Assembly (NCBI GenBank): GCA_001839685.1
Contig: MLAK01000849.1
Location: 14,204-78,203 of the forward strand
Source: Tritrichomonas foetus
Taxonomy: Eukaryota > Parabasalia > Tritrichomonadida > Tritrichomonadidae
Length of the DNA: 64,000 bases
Reading direction: 5' to 3'
Under the pieces are notes generated by a model. The model was not told where the DNA came from and searched no databases. It was given only the letters and a program-made list of their open reading frames with translations. This document shows, piece after piece, positions 1 to 10,236 of this stretch (positions are counted from its first letter, which is position 1; each line of letters starts with the position of its first letter). A program made the position numbers and the translations under genes.

Positions 1-1034
1 TTTTCAGCATATTATATTGGAGTGAAAAGTGGATTCATTAAAAAAAGAAGAAAATGATTGAAAAAATTGAATGCTATTCAAAGAAAAAATTTTTATCATT
101 CATCTGAGTACTTCGAATATAGAAAAGCATTGCGAAAACAAATCAAAAAACCATTAGACATGAAAGCATCTCTTTATAAACCCAATCCCTACATCTAGAG
201 TTAACCAGTAAATGAAATAATCATATGATTAGTAAAAATTATTAGTTTCCTATTTTTCCCAGTAACAGACATTTCAAGTCCTAAATTTTACATATCAAAT
301 TATCTTGTGAATTTCAGAAAGATAGATAATGACTATACTAAAAAAAATTGAATGAAAATAAAATATGAATAAATTTAATTTGATTTAAATCATTAATATT
401 ATTATTTTACATCTCATGCAGCTATTAACTAATAATATAATATATCTTATTACAATATTAACACTATATTAATTAGATATCAAAAGATATTTCAAATATA
501 AATTTTCTGATGGTAACTTTTTCAGAAAATGATTATTTTTAATTTGTGAGGCCCCAAAAATGGACTGTTTAAAACATCTTTATCCAATTTATTTTCTGCA
601 TATAATAATAAATAAATTTAATTACCCATTAGAATACAAATACAAATACATAGCAACAATATAAGAATTATTTATTTCTTCCAGTTGGGGATACTTAAAC
701 AACCAATTTTAAAAAATTTATTCCGGCATTATCGTCATCTATCAAAAATCGTTAGCAGGCAACTTAAATCATTCATAGGAATGTCTACAACTTGACGTCG
801 AGCTTTCTCAGCCACGAAAAAATAATTGATGATGGAATCTTCATTTCTCATGATGATAACATTTAACTGATATTTCAGATTTATCAGCTATAATAAAACT
901 ATAAAATCATATTTAGGACATCGAACAGGTTTTTGGGATTACATTTTTCTATTTAATTGGAATGTTTGACCATCCATGGAGAAATTAAGGCCAAAATATA
1001 AATATAACCATCTCTTGCTAAACTATGCCCTTAA
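1..1034 (-). mobile_element. Truncated copy of a TTAA-flanked terminal-inverted-repeat element
   Basis: This segment is the near-identical reverse complement of the element at 14130-15502, seen by direct reading of many shared blocks. Its right end carries the inverted terminus ending CTATGCCC at 1030, followed by TTAA at 1031-1034. The other end lies beyond the window start; about 350 bp of the element is missing for that reason. No ORF of note lies inside, so it looks non-autonomous. The TTAA target site recalls piggyBac-type elements, but the superfamily is inference. Confidence 0.8.
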
Positions 1035-1244
1035 AAAATAATCAGAATTTGAATTCGATGAAGGTTATTATTTTAAATCTGTAGAATATTATCACTCTGA
1101 GATAATCGGATATTATAGTAATTCCGATTGTTTTGATGAAAAAATAGTAAAAACTTTCCTCAAAGATTAACAATTTAATGAAACAGATAGAAAAAAAAAA
1201 TAAAAAAAAATTATCCTTGGCCTTGTTTAATTTAAAGGTTAAAT

Positions 1245-3746
1245 TTACCACGCATCACTTGAGCTGCTGGTCTCATCTTCTGAGGAGATCTTTGGAGCAG
1301 CAGCAACAATGTCATCGATAGTCAATGGCCTGTTGCTATGTTCTTCAGCCATCACTTCCGCATAGTTCTTTGTGCTTCCTGCCTTCGGGCGGAAGTTATG
1401 CATAACTTCGGAGTACTTCTTGGTGTTAGGTGGTTGGAAGTCGTACATTGGGAATTTAGGTGTTCCACCTGCTTGCCATTCATCAATTTCCATGATTGGC
1501 TTGCTGAAGTCTCTGACTGGTGGGTAGATCATATCTTGGAAGAACTCGTTGTGTGACCTGAGTATTCTCCAGTGGAGAAGGTGCATTGATTCTGTTGCAA
1601 GTTTGATCATCCTGGAGCATTCGCAAGCCATGATGTCGCAAAAACGTCTTGGAAGGAGGTAGAGACCACGTTCTGGCTCTGATGTTTCATATGCGCCTGT
1701 GGAGGCAACGATTCTGTCATCTCTGGCAAGTTCAACATACCTGATGTGTCCATCACCCTTTCCACCTAAGTAGATGAGACCAGCACCTTCTTCGTACATT
1801 GGAAGGAGTGAACCACTTGCAGTGTCGAATTCGACGGATTTAAGTGGCTTATCAAGATTCTTCACATCCCAGATGCAGAGTTGACGTTCGCCACGGTTTG
1901 AGCTACCGAATGAGGCGAGATAGCCAAAATCTGGAATGTTTAAGAGACGGCGATGACGTCCTCCATTTGGATGGGCAATTGTTTCTTGGACTTGTGGATT
2001 ATCGGCTCTTGGATCGAATCCAATGAGGCGGCCATCACGCATGATCACGAATGTTTGTGAAGTATATTCGTTGAGGACGGCATCTTGGATTGGATCGTCT
2101 TTGCAAAGAGCGGAGAAGTTACGGATTTGCTTCTGTGTGTTGATATCCCAGAAGTAAAGCTCTGGCTGTGGTGTGGCTGTCATGACAAGATTGTTTGTTG
2201 ATTCACTGAAACGAGCAATTGTAACTTTCCTGTTGTGGTTGAGTGTAACAACTGGTGTGTGAAGTGGTTCAACCCATGATTCTGGAAGTGACCAAAGCTT
2301 AGCTTTACAGTCATCACCACCAGAAAGGAAGAGGCGGTCATTGTGTGGGGAATAGCACATTGTTCCGATACCTGATCCGTGTGGGTCAGTGATTTGGGAA
2401 ATGCATTTGGCTGGGAATCTTCCTGGCTTGTTGATTGGAAGGAAGTAAATTTGTGGTGTCTTTGATGCACCGATGAAGGCGAATTCTTTACCGTTGAATG
2501 CGACTTCGTTGAATTCAGGGTTTGGTTGTTGTCCGACTGGAAGATCGATGTAGTAACGGGCTGGTGGATCTGGATCGCATTTGAGATATTTGTAATAAGT
2601 TTGTGGTCCAATATCTTTCTTTTCTTCGACTTTCTCTTCGACTGGTTTGGCTGTTGGCTCGAGTGGTTCTGTCTTCATTGTTCCGTTTGTGCCTGAGAGC
2701 CATGTTTGTGGATCAAGATCTGTTTCGTAAACTGGCCATGGTGGGAATGTTGGTGGGTATGGAACAGCGAATTCGACACGGCTGATGCAGTTTGTGATAT
2801 TGAGAAGAGTAGCGCGAAGAATGACTTTGCCATCTGGATTTGGTTTGAGGCGATCGAAGGTTGCGTTGACGACGCCAACTGTATGTGTGTAAACGCAAAC
2901 GTCTTGAAGTGTGTTTCCATCGAGAATGTAAACTTTAGTTTCTCTGCAGCCGTTGGCGACGATGAGGCCGGTGAAATGGACTGTAACGGATAATGGAGTA
3001 CCGTTTACACCAACTTGGCGGGAAGCTTGTGAAGTTGCCTTATCATCGAAGATTCTGAGCTCTTGCTTACCACCGGCTGAGAATGAAACCAAAACACGAC
3101 GATTTGGTAAAGCTTGGAGAAATCCGAGACCACGGGATGCGCAAACTTTTGTTTCGCAGAGAGCCTCTTTGGTACGAACATCGAATACTTTCAAAACCAT
3201 ATCGACATAAAGGGCGAAAACCAATGTTCCATCATCGGACCATGCAACGGAGTTGAGTGGACGGCCAGCTGGAAGTTCGAGAAGTGGCTCTTTGAGTGTT
3301 TTATCGAAAACTTGGAGTTTTCCGCTGCGGAGACCAACAATGATCATATCTTTAACGAGTGGATGGAAAGCGGCGCATTTAACTTCGTCCTTAAGATCGT
3401 TTTGGGCAGCTGCTTTGGAAAGATCGGCCCTTAACTGCTTTTCTGGAAGATTGTACCATCCGATGAAGCCATTTGAACAACCAACAAATAATGATGTTGG
3501 TGAGTATGGGCTGAAAAGAACAACGGATGCACGTTGACCTGGTTGGCCAACTTTAACGCGTGGTTGACGAAGTCCAAACTTGCTGGTTTGTTCAATTGGA
3601 ACACATGTAACGGTGACGACCTTTGGGTCGTTACCTGGGCAAGCATAATATTTCGATGATGCATCGAAAAGATAGTTATCCTTGAGGATATCAATTTCGT
3701 TGATTTGTTTGTCTTCTACGACAGTGCCGGAAAGATTCGGGAACAT
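1245..3746 (-). CDS. Tandem (type III, coronin-7/POD-1-like) coronin, 833 aa
   Basis: Actin-regulating WD40 protein. The sequence shows two successive coronin-type beta-propellers, about residues 1-330 and 395-760, joined by a Pro/Glu/Lys-rich linker (about 345-395). The second repeat has classic coronin signatures: GGDDCKAKLWSLPE, and an LLPMYEEGAGLIYLGGKGDG stretch of the type seen before the coronin C-terminal extension. Two propellers in one chain is the coronin-7/POD-1 architecture; short coronins have one propeller plus a coiled coil, absent here. The C-terminus is a short acidic tail ending SSSSDAW, which resembles the acidic Trp motif that binds the Arp2/3 complex. The stop codon reads TAAA, matching the trichomonad poly(A) signal. 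Codon use is richer in G/C than its neighbours, typical of a well-expressed gene. Family call is firm; Arp2/3 binding is inference. Confidence 0.93.
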   Translation of the reverse strand: MFPNLSGTVVEDKQINEIDILKDNYLFDASSKYYACPGNDPKVVTVTCVPIEQTSKFGLRQPRVKVGQPGQRASVVLFSPYSPTSLFVGCSNGFIGWYNLPEKQLRADLSKAAAQNDLKDEVKCAAFHPLVKDMIIVGLRSGKLQVFDKTLKEPLLELPAGRPLNSVAWSDDGTLVFALYVDMVLKVFDVRTKEALCETKVCASRGLGFLQALPNRRVLVSFSAGGKQELRIFDDKATSQASRQVGVNGTPLSVTVHFTGLIVANGCRETKVYILDGNTLQDVCVYTHTVGVVNATFDRLKPNPDGKVILRATLLNITNCISRVEFAVPYPPTFPPWPVYETDLDPQTWLSGTNGTMKTEPLEPTAKPVEEKVEEKKDIGPQTYYKYLKCDPDPPARYYIDLPVGQQPNPEFNEVAFNGKEFAFIGASKTPQIYFLPINKPGRFPAKCISQITDPHGSGIGTMCYSPHNDRLFLSGGDDCKAKLWSLPESWVEPLHTPVVTLNHNRKVTIARFSESTNNLVMTATPQPELYFWDINTQKQIRNFSALCKDDPIQDAVLNEYTSQTFVIMRDGRLIGFDPRADNPQVQETIAHPNGGRHRRLLNIPDFGYLASFGSSNRGERQLCIWDVKNLDKPLKSVEFDTASGSLLPMYEEGAGLIYLGGKGDGHIRYVELARDDRIVASTGAYETSEPERGLYLLPRRFCDIMACECSRMIKLATESMHLLHWRILRSHNEFFQDMIYPPVRDFSKPIMEIDEWQAGGTPKFPMYDFQPPNTKKYSEVMHNFRPKAGSTKNYAEVMAEEHSNRPLTIDDIVAAAPKISSEDETSSSSDAW

Positions 3747-4480
3747 AATGGTGAACTGTTTAATTCAATTGTCTATCTATTGAATATCCGAAAACAATAA
3801 AGATGAAATTTTGAAGAAATGTCATTACGCATTTCGATAGATAACTGGTTAGTGTTTCAAAGGGATAACCAAGTAAACTTTGAAATGATGTGTAGAAAAA
3901 TTCTATTGAATATAATTAGAAGACCACTATCAAAAAGTTATTGTGAGTCATTGAATTACGAGCTAGGTCAAATAAAAACCGTGAATGATCAAATATTTTC
4001 AAAATTGATATCAATTATCTTACACTCCATTATTGCACTATTCAAATATAGTTTGATCTATTAAATGATAATTTATATTTATAAACTATTTTTTTACACA
4101 TATATCTAGTTAAACAATCGAAAAACCATAATATAGGTGAGAAAAAAATCAAACATCTATAATAATATCTCATGTTTTTTTTTTCAATTTATATATGGTC
4201 GATTAGCGCGAAAATAACTTCGAAAAACGATGATCGAGAAAATGATTTATTTAAATTAGAAAATGAAGAGTTAAGAGAGCAAAACACGTGCTTATATTTG
4301 TTTGTTTAAGTTTATTAATGCATAAAACAAATTTCTGAATAAAAATTAATATTGGAATTTGGAATCACACAATAAAACCTTGATTTCGTCTTTTTGTCAT
4401 TTTAAATGACTCATTTTTATAATATTAACAATTTTCATTTCTAAAAATATGTCTTCAAATAAATTTCAGATGCAAATCAA
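3747..4480. other. Intergenic, one doubtful small ORF
   Basis: Spacer between the coronin gene and the gene at 4481. An 81-codon ATG ORF on the + strand (3819-4064) starts 73 bp from the coronin start, in divergent orientation. It has no recognisable domain and its codon use is only weakly coding-like, so I do not call it a gene. The rest is AT-rich with no visible structure. Confidence 0.4.
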
Positions 4481-5545
4481 TCATTTCAATTTTTTAGGCA
4501 ATTTTTGAATGAAACAAATAAGTTCAGCAACAATTTCTTTGGGTACAGCACTTTCTCCTGGTTTACACATTTCATTGAGCACTTTTATATCAATATCCGA
4601 TGTAATAAAGAAAAGGCTGGCAAATTCATTAAAGCATGTAAAAATATTTTTATACTCATCTAATTTGTATGCACCGTTGAAGAATTTTGTGATGGTAAAT
4701 CTTTCTTGATATATTTTCATAAATTTTTCTATGTCTAGTTTAAAACTTTGATCGATCCAATCACGCACTATTTCACAAAAACTATCATGGAGAGAAATTT
4801 GGTAACCTTTCAGTAAAACAAGAAGGTCATCACATGAAATTAACTCGTCTCTAATTAATTCGAAATTTTGAGTGAAAAAATTATAATCGTCCAATTCTAA
4901 ATCAATTGGAAATAAAAATGGATCCCTTTCAAATAGCTGTTCAATTCGATGTGAAAGAATCGAAGTTGCACCGAATAAACGCGCTTCATAGAATTTTTGA
5001 AGTGCAAATTTTGAAAATTCTGTCACTAGGCTGCATTCTTGAAAGTCATTCACATAAAGAATCCAGTGGGAAAGATTTTTGGCATAATCTAGGAGTTTTA
5101 GAGGTGGAAGAATTTCACCTTTTGGTTGAATTGTGGTTAAATAATTATAAAGTAAAGAAATTTCTTTTTTCCATTCTGGGCCATCATTATATGCGAGTTG
5201 GATTGGAAGATTTGATGTTGCAAGACGTATAATAATTTTATATTGTTGCTCTACTTTATCTTTTGGTTGACTTTTCAAATATTCCCTTGATAAAATAAAT
5301 GGAATCGTCGGAGTTTGATCATATAGATTGATTAAAAATGGCGTGGAAATAATTTCGTACGTATTATTTTCTAGACAAATAATGTTGCAGTCATCTTTTA
5401 TCTCGATTTGAGTGAAATAAAGTTGGTCATCCGGAAAAACTTTCGAAAATGTCAGCGATTTGGATTTCTCGGAATTTTGTAGATAAAATCCTGTATCAGG
5501 ATTAAAAGTTCCATATACATATAAATCAATGAATGTGTTTTGCAT
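4481..5545 (-). CDS. Unrecognised protein, 354 aa
   Basis: I do not recognise a family. The ORF is long, starts with ATG and has balanced coding composition, so it is very likely real. The N-terminal third reads as beta-rich (an Ile/Leu-rich stretch around residues 35-110), and the rest is predominantly helical and acidic, with many Phe, Glu and Leu residues. There is no signal peptide or membrane segment. It is divergent from the gene at 5644, with only 98 bp between the two ATGs, so the two may share a promoter region. Both upstream regions carry a TCATG-type Inr-like sequence close to the start. Confidence 0.75.
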   Translation of the reverse strand: MQNTFIDLYVYGTFNPDTGFYLQNSEKSKSLTFSKVFPDDQLYFTQIEIKDDCNIICLENNTYEIISTPFLINLYDQTPTIPFILSREYLKSQPKDKVEQQYKIIIRLATSNLPIQLAYNDGPEWKKEISLLYNYLTTIQPKGEILPPLKLLDYAKNLSHWILYVNDFQECSLVTEFSKFALQKFYEARLFGATSILSHRIEQLFERDPFLFPIDLELDDYNFFTQNFELIRDELISCDDLLVLLKGYQISLHDSFCEIVRDWIDQSFKLDIEKFMKIYQERFTITKFFNGAYKLDEYKNIFTCFNEFASLFFITSDIDIKVLNEMCKPGESAVPKEIVAELICFIQKLPKKLK

Positions 5546-5643
5546 TTCCCCATGACTTGTTATATAAAAAACAAATGGTGAATCTCAGTGAAATATTCAG
5601 AAATAAATTGAGTCGTAATTTGGTCATGCCAATATTTTAAAAA

Positions 5644-7485
5644 ATGACGTATCTTCAGCTCAGTGATGCATGTGGTTTACAGAGATTTGCATTACTTAAT
5701 ATGCCAAATGATTTTAGATTTGTTATAGACAGTCATAATTACTATATGCCCAAAATTTTAGCAGATTATTTATCTCCAGCAGTTTCCGAACTTCACTATG
5801 CAGATCCTACAGTGACATTTTTTGTCATATCTAATGTTAATGATGATAATTTTTATTTTGAGTTGTTTATGAAATTAGTGTGTGGGCTAGAAATCGAAAT
5901 AAACTTGTCTAATTGTTTCTTTATTCAAGTGGTTGCTTCTCGATTAATGAATGAGGAAATATTATTAGCAGCATCAGAATACTCTAATAAACATTCGCCC
6001 ATCAATAATGAAAATGTAACTTCTAAACTTAGTCAAAAAAAATTAATTGGAATCTATCCAAAATTAGAATTGGATTATATTTCTTGTAATTTTTGGTCTA
6101 TTAATCCAAAAAATCTTTTTATGATTGATTTAGATGATTTGAAAATAATTTTAAGTCATCCTAATTTAAAAATAATAAGTGAAGAATGGTTATTGCGCTT
6201 TATTTCTAAGTTAATTAAAGAAAAAGGCAGAGAGTACTGTTGTTTGTTAAGTTATATATCTTTTAATGATCTAGAAATAAAAACTTTACAAGATTTCATT
6301 AATGACACAGAATTATATAACAATAGTGATTTACAAGGTCCGATATTAAGGACTATTCAAAACAGATTGTCAAACAATGAAATTCCAAATAATAAAATAT
6401 TAATAGATAAATGTTCCCATTTTTATGCTACTCGTGATGAACGTCGTCAAATGTTTGTTCAATCAAGATCAAAAAACCATGACTTCAATAAAGAATATTT
6501 CAATGAGAATCCAATAATGGATAATTTTGATAGCGATTTCTTTGATATTCCATTTGATAATCCTTCACCTTATAAACATAACTATGATGATCCATTTTAC
6601 AAAAACTTAGGTATTGGCATAAACCCACTGAAACCAAATCACAAAAAAATATTCCCTGATTATTTTTCTAGAATTCAAAATATTCCAATAAATATTGGAA
6701 AAAATAATGATAATGATAAGAAATACGATATTGAGAATGAGAACAATCGAAATGATGATGATAATGAAAATCAAGGGACCCAAATAAATCGAAAAAGAAT
6801 TTCATTAATTAATAGCGATCAAGTTTTATCATTTTCAAAACCAATTGGATTTAAATATGACTATAAATCTGAAACAATACCAATTAATTTCCATTTGGAT
6901 AATTTCCGAGGAAATAACTATGAGAGTAGTTCTGATTCAGACAATGATTTATTTTCGCGTGTTGCTGAAGAAACTTTTTCTGAAATACAACAACAGTACG
7001 ATGCTAGTTTTTACAGAGATGACAATGACAATCATAAAAATAACAACAAACAAAATAATGCTTCTCATAGTACTACCTTTCGATGTCATGATGGTTTGTT
7101 AATTCCCCCTGAAATGATCAATAATGATAATTTCGCCGAAAGTTTTTATCAAAATAACAATGATAATGATGATGTCTATGAGAAATGTGAAAATTTTGCT
7201 GATAACTTACATGATGTACCTCCAGAACCAATTCTAAGTGATGGTTTAGAAGAAAGTTTCTATCAAAACAATAAAGAAGAGAGTCACGAAAACGACAAGA
7301 AAGAAAGCAAATTTGTTTTTAAGGAAATTTTTCAAGAAATCGAAAATGATGATGATAATATTCATCAATTTGAGCCACAACTCACGATTTTCCAAAATAA
7401 TGAAATAAAAGCTGAAAAATTCAAAAAATCTGATTCAGATGATGTTCTTGATGTATATGATGATGTTACCGATGATCAAATCTGA
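5644..7485 (+). CDS. Trichomonad BTB-like protein with Asn/Asp-rich tail, 613 aa
   Basis: The first ~110 residues (FRFVIDSHNYYMPKILADYL, then SPAVSELHYADPTVTFFVI) follow the pattern of the expanded trichomonad family in which a short BTB/POZ-like start (F.F.V....Y.C...A..LSP.I..L...D) is followed by helical repeats. Residues ~110-270 are helical. From about residue 270 to the end the protein becomes low-complexity, dominated by Asn, Asp, Lys and Glu, with repeated ESFYQNN motifs (AESFYQNNND, EESFYQNNKE, EASFYRDDND-like) spaced along it. No catalytic motif is seen. A protein-protein adaptor role is inference from the BTB-like start. The tail may be disordered. Confidence 0.7.
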   Translation: MTYLQLSDACGLQRFALLNMPNDFRFVIDSHNYYMPKILADYLSPAVSELHYADPTVTFFVISNVNDDNFYFELFMKLVCGLEIEINLSNCFFIQVVASRLMNEEILLAASEYSNKHSPINNENVTSKLSQKKLIGIYPKLELDYISCNFWSINPKNLFMIDLDDLKIILSHPNLKIISEEWLLRFISKLIKEKGREYCCLLSYISFNDLEIKTLQDFINDTELYNNSDLQGPILRTIQNRLSNNEIPNNKILIDKCSHFYATRDERRQMFVQSRSKNHDFNKEYFNENPIMDNFDSDFFDIPFDNPSPYKHNYDDPFYKNLGIGINPLKPNHKKIFPDYFSRIQNIPINIGKNNDNDKKYDIENENNRNDDDNENQGTQINRKRISLINSDQVLSFSKPIGFKYDYKSETIPINFHLDNFRGNNYESSSDSDNDLFSRVAEETFSEIQQQYDASFYRDDNDNHKNNNKQNNASHSTTFRCHDGLLIPPEMINNDNFAESFYQNNNDNDDVYEKCENFADNLHDVPPEPILSDGLEESFYQNNKEESHENDKKESKFVFKEIFQEIENDDDNIHQFEPQLTIFQNNEIKAEKFKKSDSDDVLDVYDDVTDDQI

Positions 7486-7781
7486 ATTAATTTTAAATGA
7501 TGTCTGTATTAAATATATTAGATTAAATATTCACTTTTTGATTCTTTACTTAATTTCATGTGAAAATCGATAAAGAGAGAGAAAAATGTAGAAATGGGTT
7601 GAAAAGGATTCTATGCCATCTAATGCATAATTTATAATTGTTTCCAATAATATAATCAAAGAAATGATTTTAATTTCAAAGAATTATTGGTTAGGCAGAA
7701 ATGGAATAAATAAGATATGATTTATTTTTGATAGTATAATTAGTCATACACCAATTTTTTTGAATAACTATTTGGCCCATT

Positions 7782-7789
7782 TCATCATA
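7782..7789 (+). promoter_or_regulatory. Inr-like element before the thioredoxin-fold gene
   Basis: TCATCATA lies 9 nt before the ATG at 7793 and fits the trichomonad initiator core (TCA, with A as +1, then pyrimidine). It supports starting the gene at 7793 rather than at an upstream non-ATG codon. Confidence 0.45.
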
Positions 7790-7792
7790 ATA

Positions 7793-9481
7793 ATGCTAAT
7801 TTTTCTGTCACTCCTACAAACATTTATTCCATATTCCGAGCCGAGTGTATTTGAGCATCCCGAACTAAATTCGAAAGAACTTGATGAGCTTGTTCAGACA
7901 AATAAGACAATTATTGCTTTTATGGCAAACAAATATTTCGATAATATGAAACCAGTAATTCGTTCAATGAATGAAGTTGCATCACTTTTCAAAGACTATG
8001 CGACTTTTGTTTTCCTCAGACCGGATACAATTAGTGAATCCGGTGGACATCCACTTTTCGTTTTCTGTAAGAATGGAGAGATTGTTTCAATTCATAATTA
8101 TCCACAGTATGATGGTGTTTTGATAAAAATGATCCAATCTTTAATTCATCCAATAACCATCAATACTAAAAGTGAACTCTTTGATTATTTAGGGGATTGT
8201 CCTTGGACCATTTTAACCACACCAAAATTATATGATAAAGCTATTGACATTTTTAGATACAATTTAACACAACATCAACGAAGATTTGCTGAGTTTGATA
8301 TTGTTTTAGTTTCTCCAGAATTTTTGAACGAGATTGATCTGGATGTTGACCGTCTTGCCCTTTTTAGAAATTCTGATAACATGATTGTATCATTTGATAA
8401 CTTTGATAACGCAATAATACCATATTACACTGTTTTATCTCAAAGAACAATGTATACATCTGATAATTACATTTTTGGAATTTCTGGCGTCACTTTTACA
8501 CGTGAAATGAAAGATCTTCTTTATGAACTCAGCGATTCCTATCCAGATATCACTTTTGGATTCATTTTAGAAGATTTTTATGGTTATATTAAAGGAAACA
8601 TTGGTTTTAATCTTTCAGAAATTTCCCATTTCTCTACAAACAAAAATTCTGCAACACTTTTAATTTTTAATATCAATCAACGATTTCATGTTGATATTTC
8701 TGATATTTTTACAGAACAAATATTTTCTAAATCTTTCGATTATAAAGAATGGCTTAAATTATCGAAAAAAGCTTTAACTTTATTGAAAGCTGGAAAATTG
8801 AAAAGAAAATATCTAAGTGAACCTATTCCAGAAAACCAAGAACGACTTCCTATACAAAATGTTGTTGCTTCTAATTTTGATGAATTTCTTTTAAATAATA
8901 CTAATAAAGATGTAATTATGGCTTTTACTTCAATAAAATCACCATACTTGCATGATCTTAATCAAGCGCTTTATGATTTTTACTTTTGGGCAAAAGTGAA
9001 TACAACTGAAACTTATTTTAATAGTTTTGTGATTGGAATGATTGATGTTATTAATAATGGTGGCAATTTTCCATTTATTCCGGATTTACCACAGATTTAC
9101 ATTTATCCAGCAAAGGCTCCTAATAATGATACTATACCAGAACCTAAGCCAGTTTATGGTGGATTAAATGTAAAAAATCTGAGATGGTTTATGAATCGAT
9201 TTGGAACACATGAAATTCCAGTTGAAGTTGAAAATTACACTGATTCGGAATTTGAAAATGATTTTCTAAGATCAATGGGAAGAGTAATGAGAATGCCACA
9301 AGAAGAAAAAGATAAGTTCTTTGACTGGGCATTTGAAATTGCAAATAAAACTGGTGTTGACATTACAAAATTACCAAGTGTTCCTAAAACTCATCCAATT
9401 TATCATCCAGTTGAAACTATTCTAAATAGAAGTGAAGATGAAGAAGAAAACCTAAGGTTTAATGACTATTATGAATTATAG
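7793..9481 (+). CDS. Secreted/ER thioredoxin-fold protein lacking CxxC (PDI-like, inactive), 562 aa
   Basis: The ATG at 7793 opens with a hydrophobic signal sequence (MLIFLSLLQTFIPYS). Residues ~25-110 have a thioredoxin-like layout: a strand (TIIAFMA), then where CxxC should be there is NKYFDNM, and later a cis-proline loop (GGHPLFVF). A second thioredoxin-like unit near residues 365-480 again has a core strand (VIMAFTS) followed by IKSPYLHD instead of CxxC, and a cis-Pro segment LPQIYIY. So both candidate redox sites lack cysteines. It therefore resembles the non-catalytic PDI-family proteins that bind clients rather than exchange disulphides. The C-terminus is DYYEL, not a canonical KDEL. 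ER lumen location is inference. Fold assignment is by motif reading only. Confidence 0.65.
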   Translation: MLIFLSLLQTFIPYSEPSVFEHPELNSKELDELVQTNKTIIAFMANKYFDNMKPVIRSMNEVASLFKDYATFVFLRPDTISESGGHPLFVFCKNGEIVSIHNYPQYDGVLIKMIQSLIHPITINTKSELFDYLGDCPWTILTTPKLYDKAIDIFRYNLTQHQRRFAEFDIVLVSPEFLNEIDLDVDRLALFRNSDNMIVSFDNFDNAIIPYYTVLSQRTMYTSDNYIFGISGVTFTREMKDLLYELSDSYPDITFGFILEDFYGYIKGNIGFNLSEISHFSTNKNSATLLIFNINQRFHVDISDIFTEQIFSKSFDYKEWLKLSKKALTLLKAGKLKRKYLSEPIPENQERLPIQNVVASNFDEFLLNNTNKDVIMAFTSIKSPYLHDLNQALYDFYFWAKVNTTETYFNSFVIGMIDVINNGGNFPFIPDLPQIYIYPAKAPNNDTIPEPKPVYGGLNVKNLRWFMNRFGTHEIPVEVENYTDSEFENDFLRSMGRVMRMPQEEKDKFFDWAFEIANKTGVDITKLPSVPKTHPIYHPVETILNRSEDEEENLRFNDYYEL

Positions 9482-9627
9482 AAGAACTTTTCGTGTTATT
9501 TATTCAAAAAAGTATTTATTACGTTTTAATAGGAAAAGGGAAGGAGGAAATTCATTTTCCTATGGGCTTTGTAATTGTGAAGTGAAGGGTCAAATAAAGA
9601 CCATAGTGGAAATTCCAATGGGTTAAT
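9482..9627. other. Intergenic, no clear feature
   Basis: Left part of the spacer after the thioredoxin-fold gene. It may belong to the palindromic element that follows, but I see no repeat boundary here. Confidence 0.3.
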
Positions 9628-9742
9628 GTGATGTGAACTTTGCTGGTTCTTTGGGTCACTTCGTATTGGAGGTGCCATGGTTACTCGCCGCACCTCCTAC
9701 AATGGCCGAATGAGTCGAATGGTCCCGCAAATTCATATCACC
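9628..9742. repeat. Nested imperfect palindrome, MITE-like
   Basis: Outer arms GTGATGTGAACTTTGC (9628-9643) and GCAAATTCATATCACC (9727-9742) are imperfect inverted repeats. A perfect 8-bp inner stem, GGAGGTGC (9668-9675) with GCACCTCC (9690-9697), encloses a 14-nt loop. Between them lie further partly complementary blocks (GGGTCACTTCG against CGAATGGTCCC). It is more G/C-rich than the surrounding spacer. No ORF. A small non-autonomous element or a structured RNA are both possible; there is no second copy in this window. Confidence 0.5.
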
Positions 9743-10236
9743 TTTTTAAGTGTCAAAAACAAAACTCATTGGATAAAAAAATCCTGCCAAAAGGAATTGA
9801 AGTATTTTTATAATAGAAAAAATGTGAATAATTTCTACTAATTTCGAATTAAAGATCATATTAATTTTCAATACTTCTTCTTTTTTTCGCACAACTTTAT
9901 TCGATACAAGTAATGGAATAATATACCATAAATACTTAATGATATTGAACTACACCATCACTGATGGTAATTAAAATTCAGACAATGAGTTGTTGGATTC
10001 TCTAACATACAGAATAAACAGATATGGGAAATAATTTACTATATTTATTGTGAATATATTCCATCTATGAAGATTTTTTGATGTAATCATCTCTGTTTTT
10101 AAAAAATATTTCTATTGGTAAATTGGAATATGAATTGAAGAAAAGAAGTATCAAACAGAAAACTCTTTTGAAGCTTCATTAGTGACATGTGACATAAAAT
10201 ATATCATCCTAATCTACCAAAAGTGACGAAGTATAA
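9743..10236. other. AT-rich spacer before the TKL kinase
   Basis: No ORF or repeat that I can support. It presumably contains the promoter of the kinase gene; TATCATCCT about 35 nt upstream of its ATG is a possible Inr. Confidence 0.3.

Noticed and set aside
2180..3537. Several long antisense ORFs in the coronin gene
   Set aside because: Shadow frames of a strongly coding gene with G/C-ending codons.
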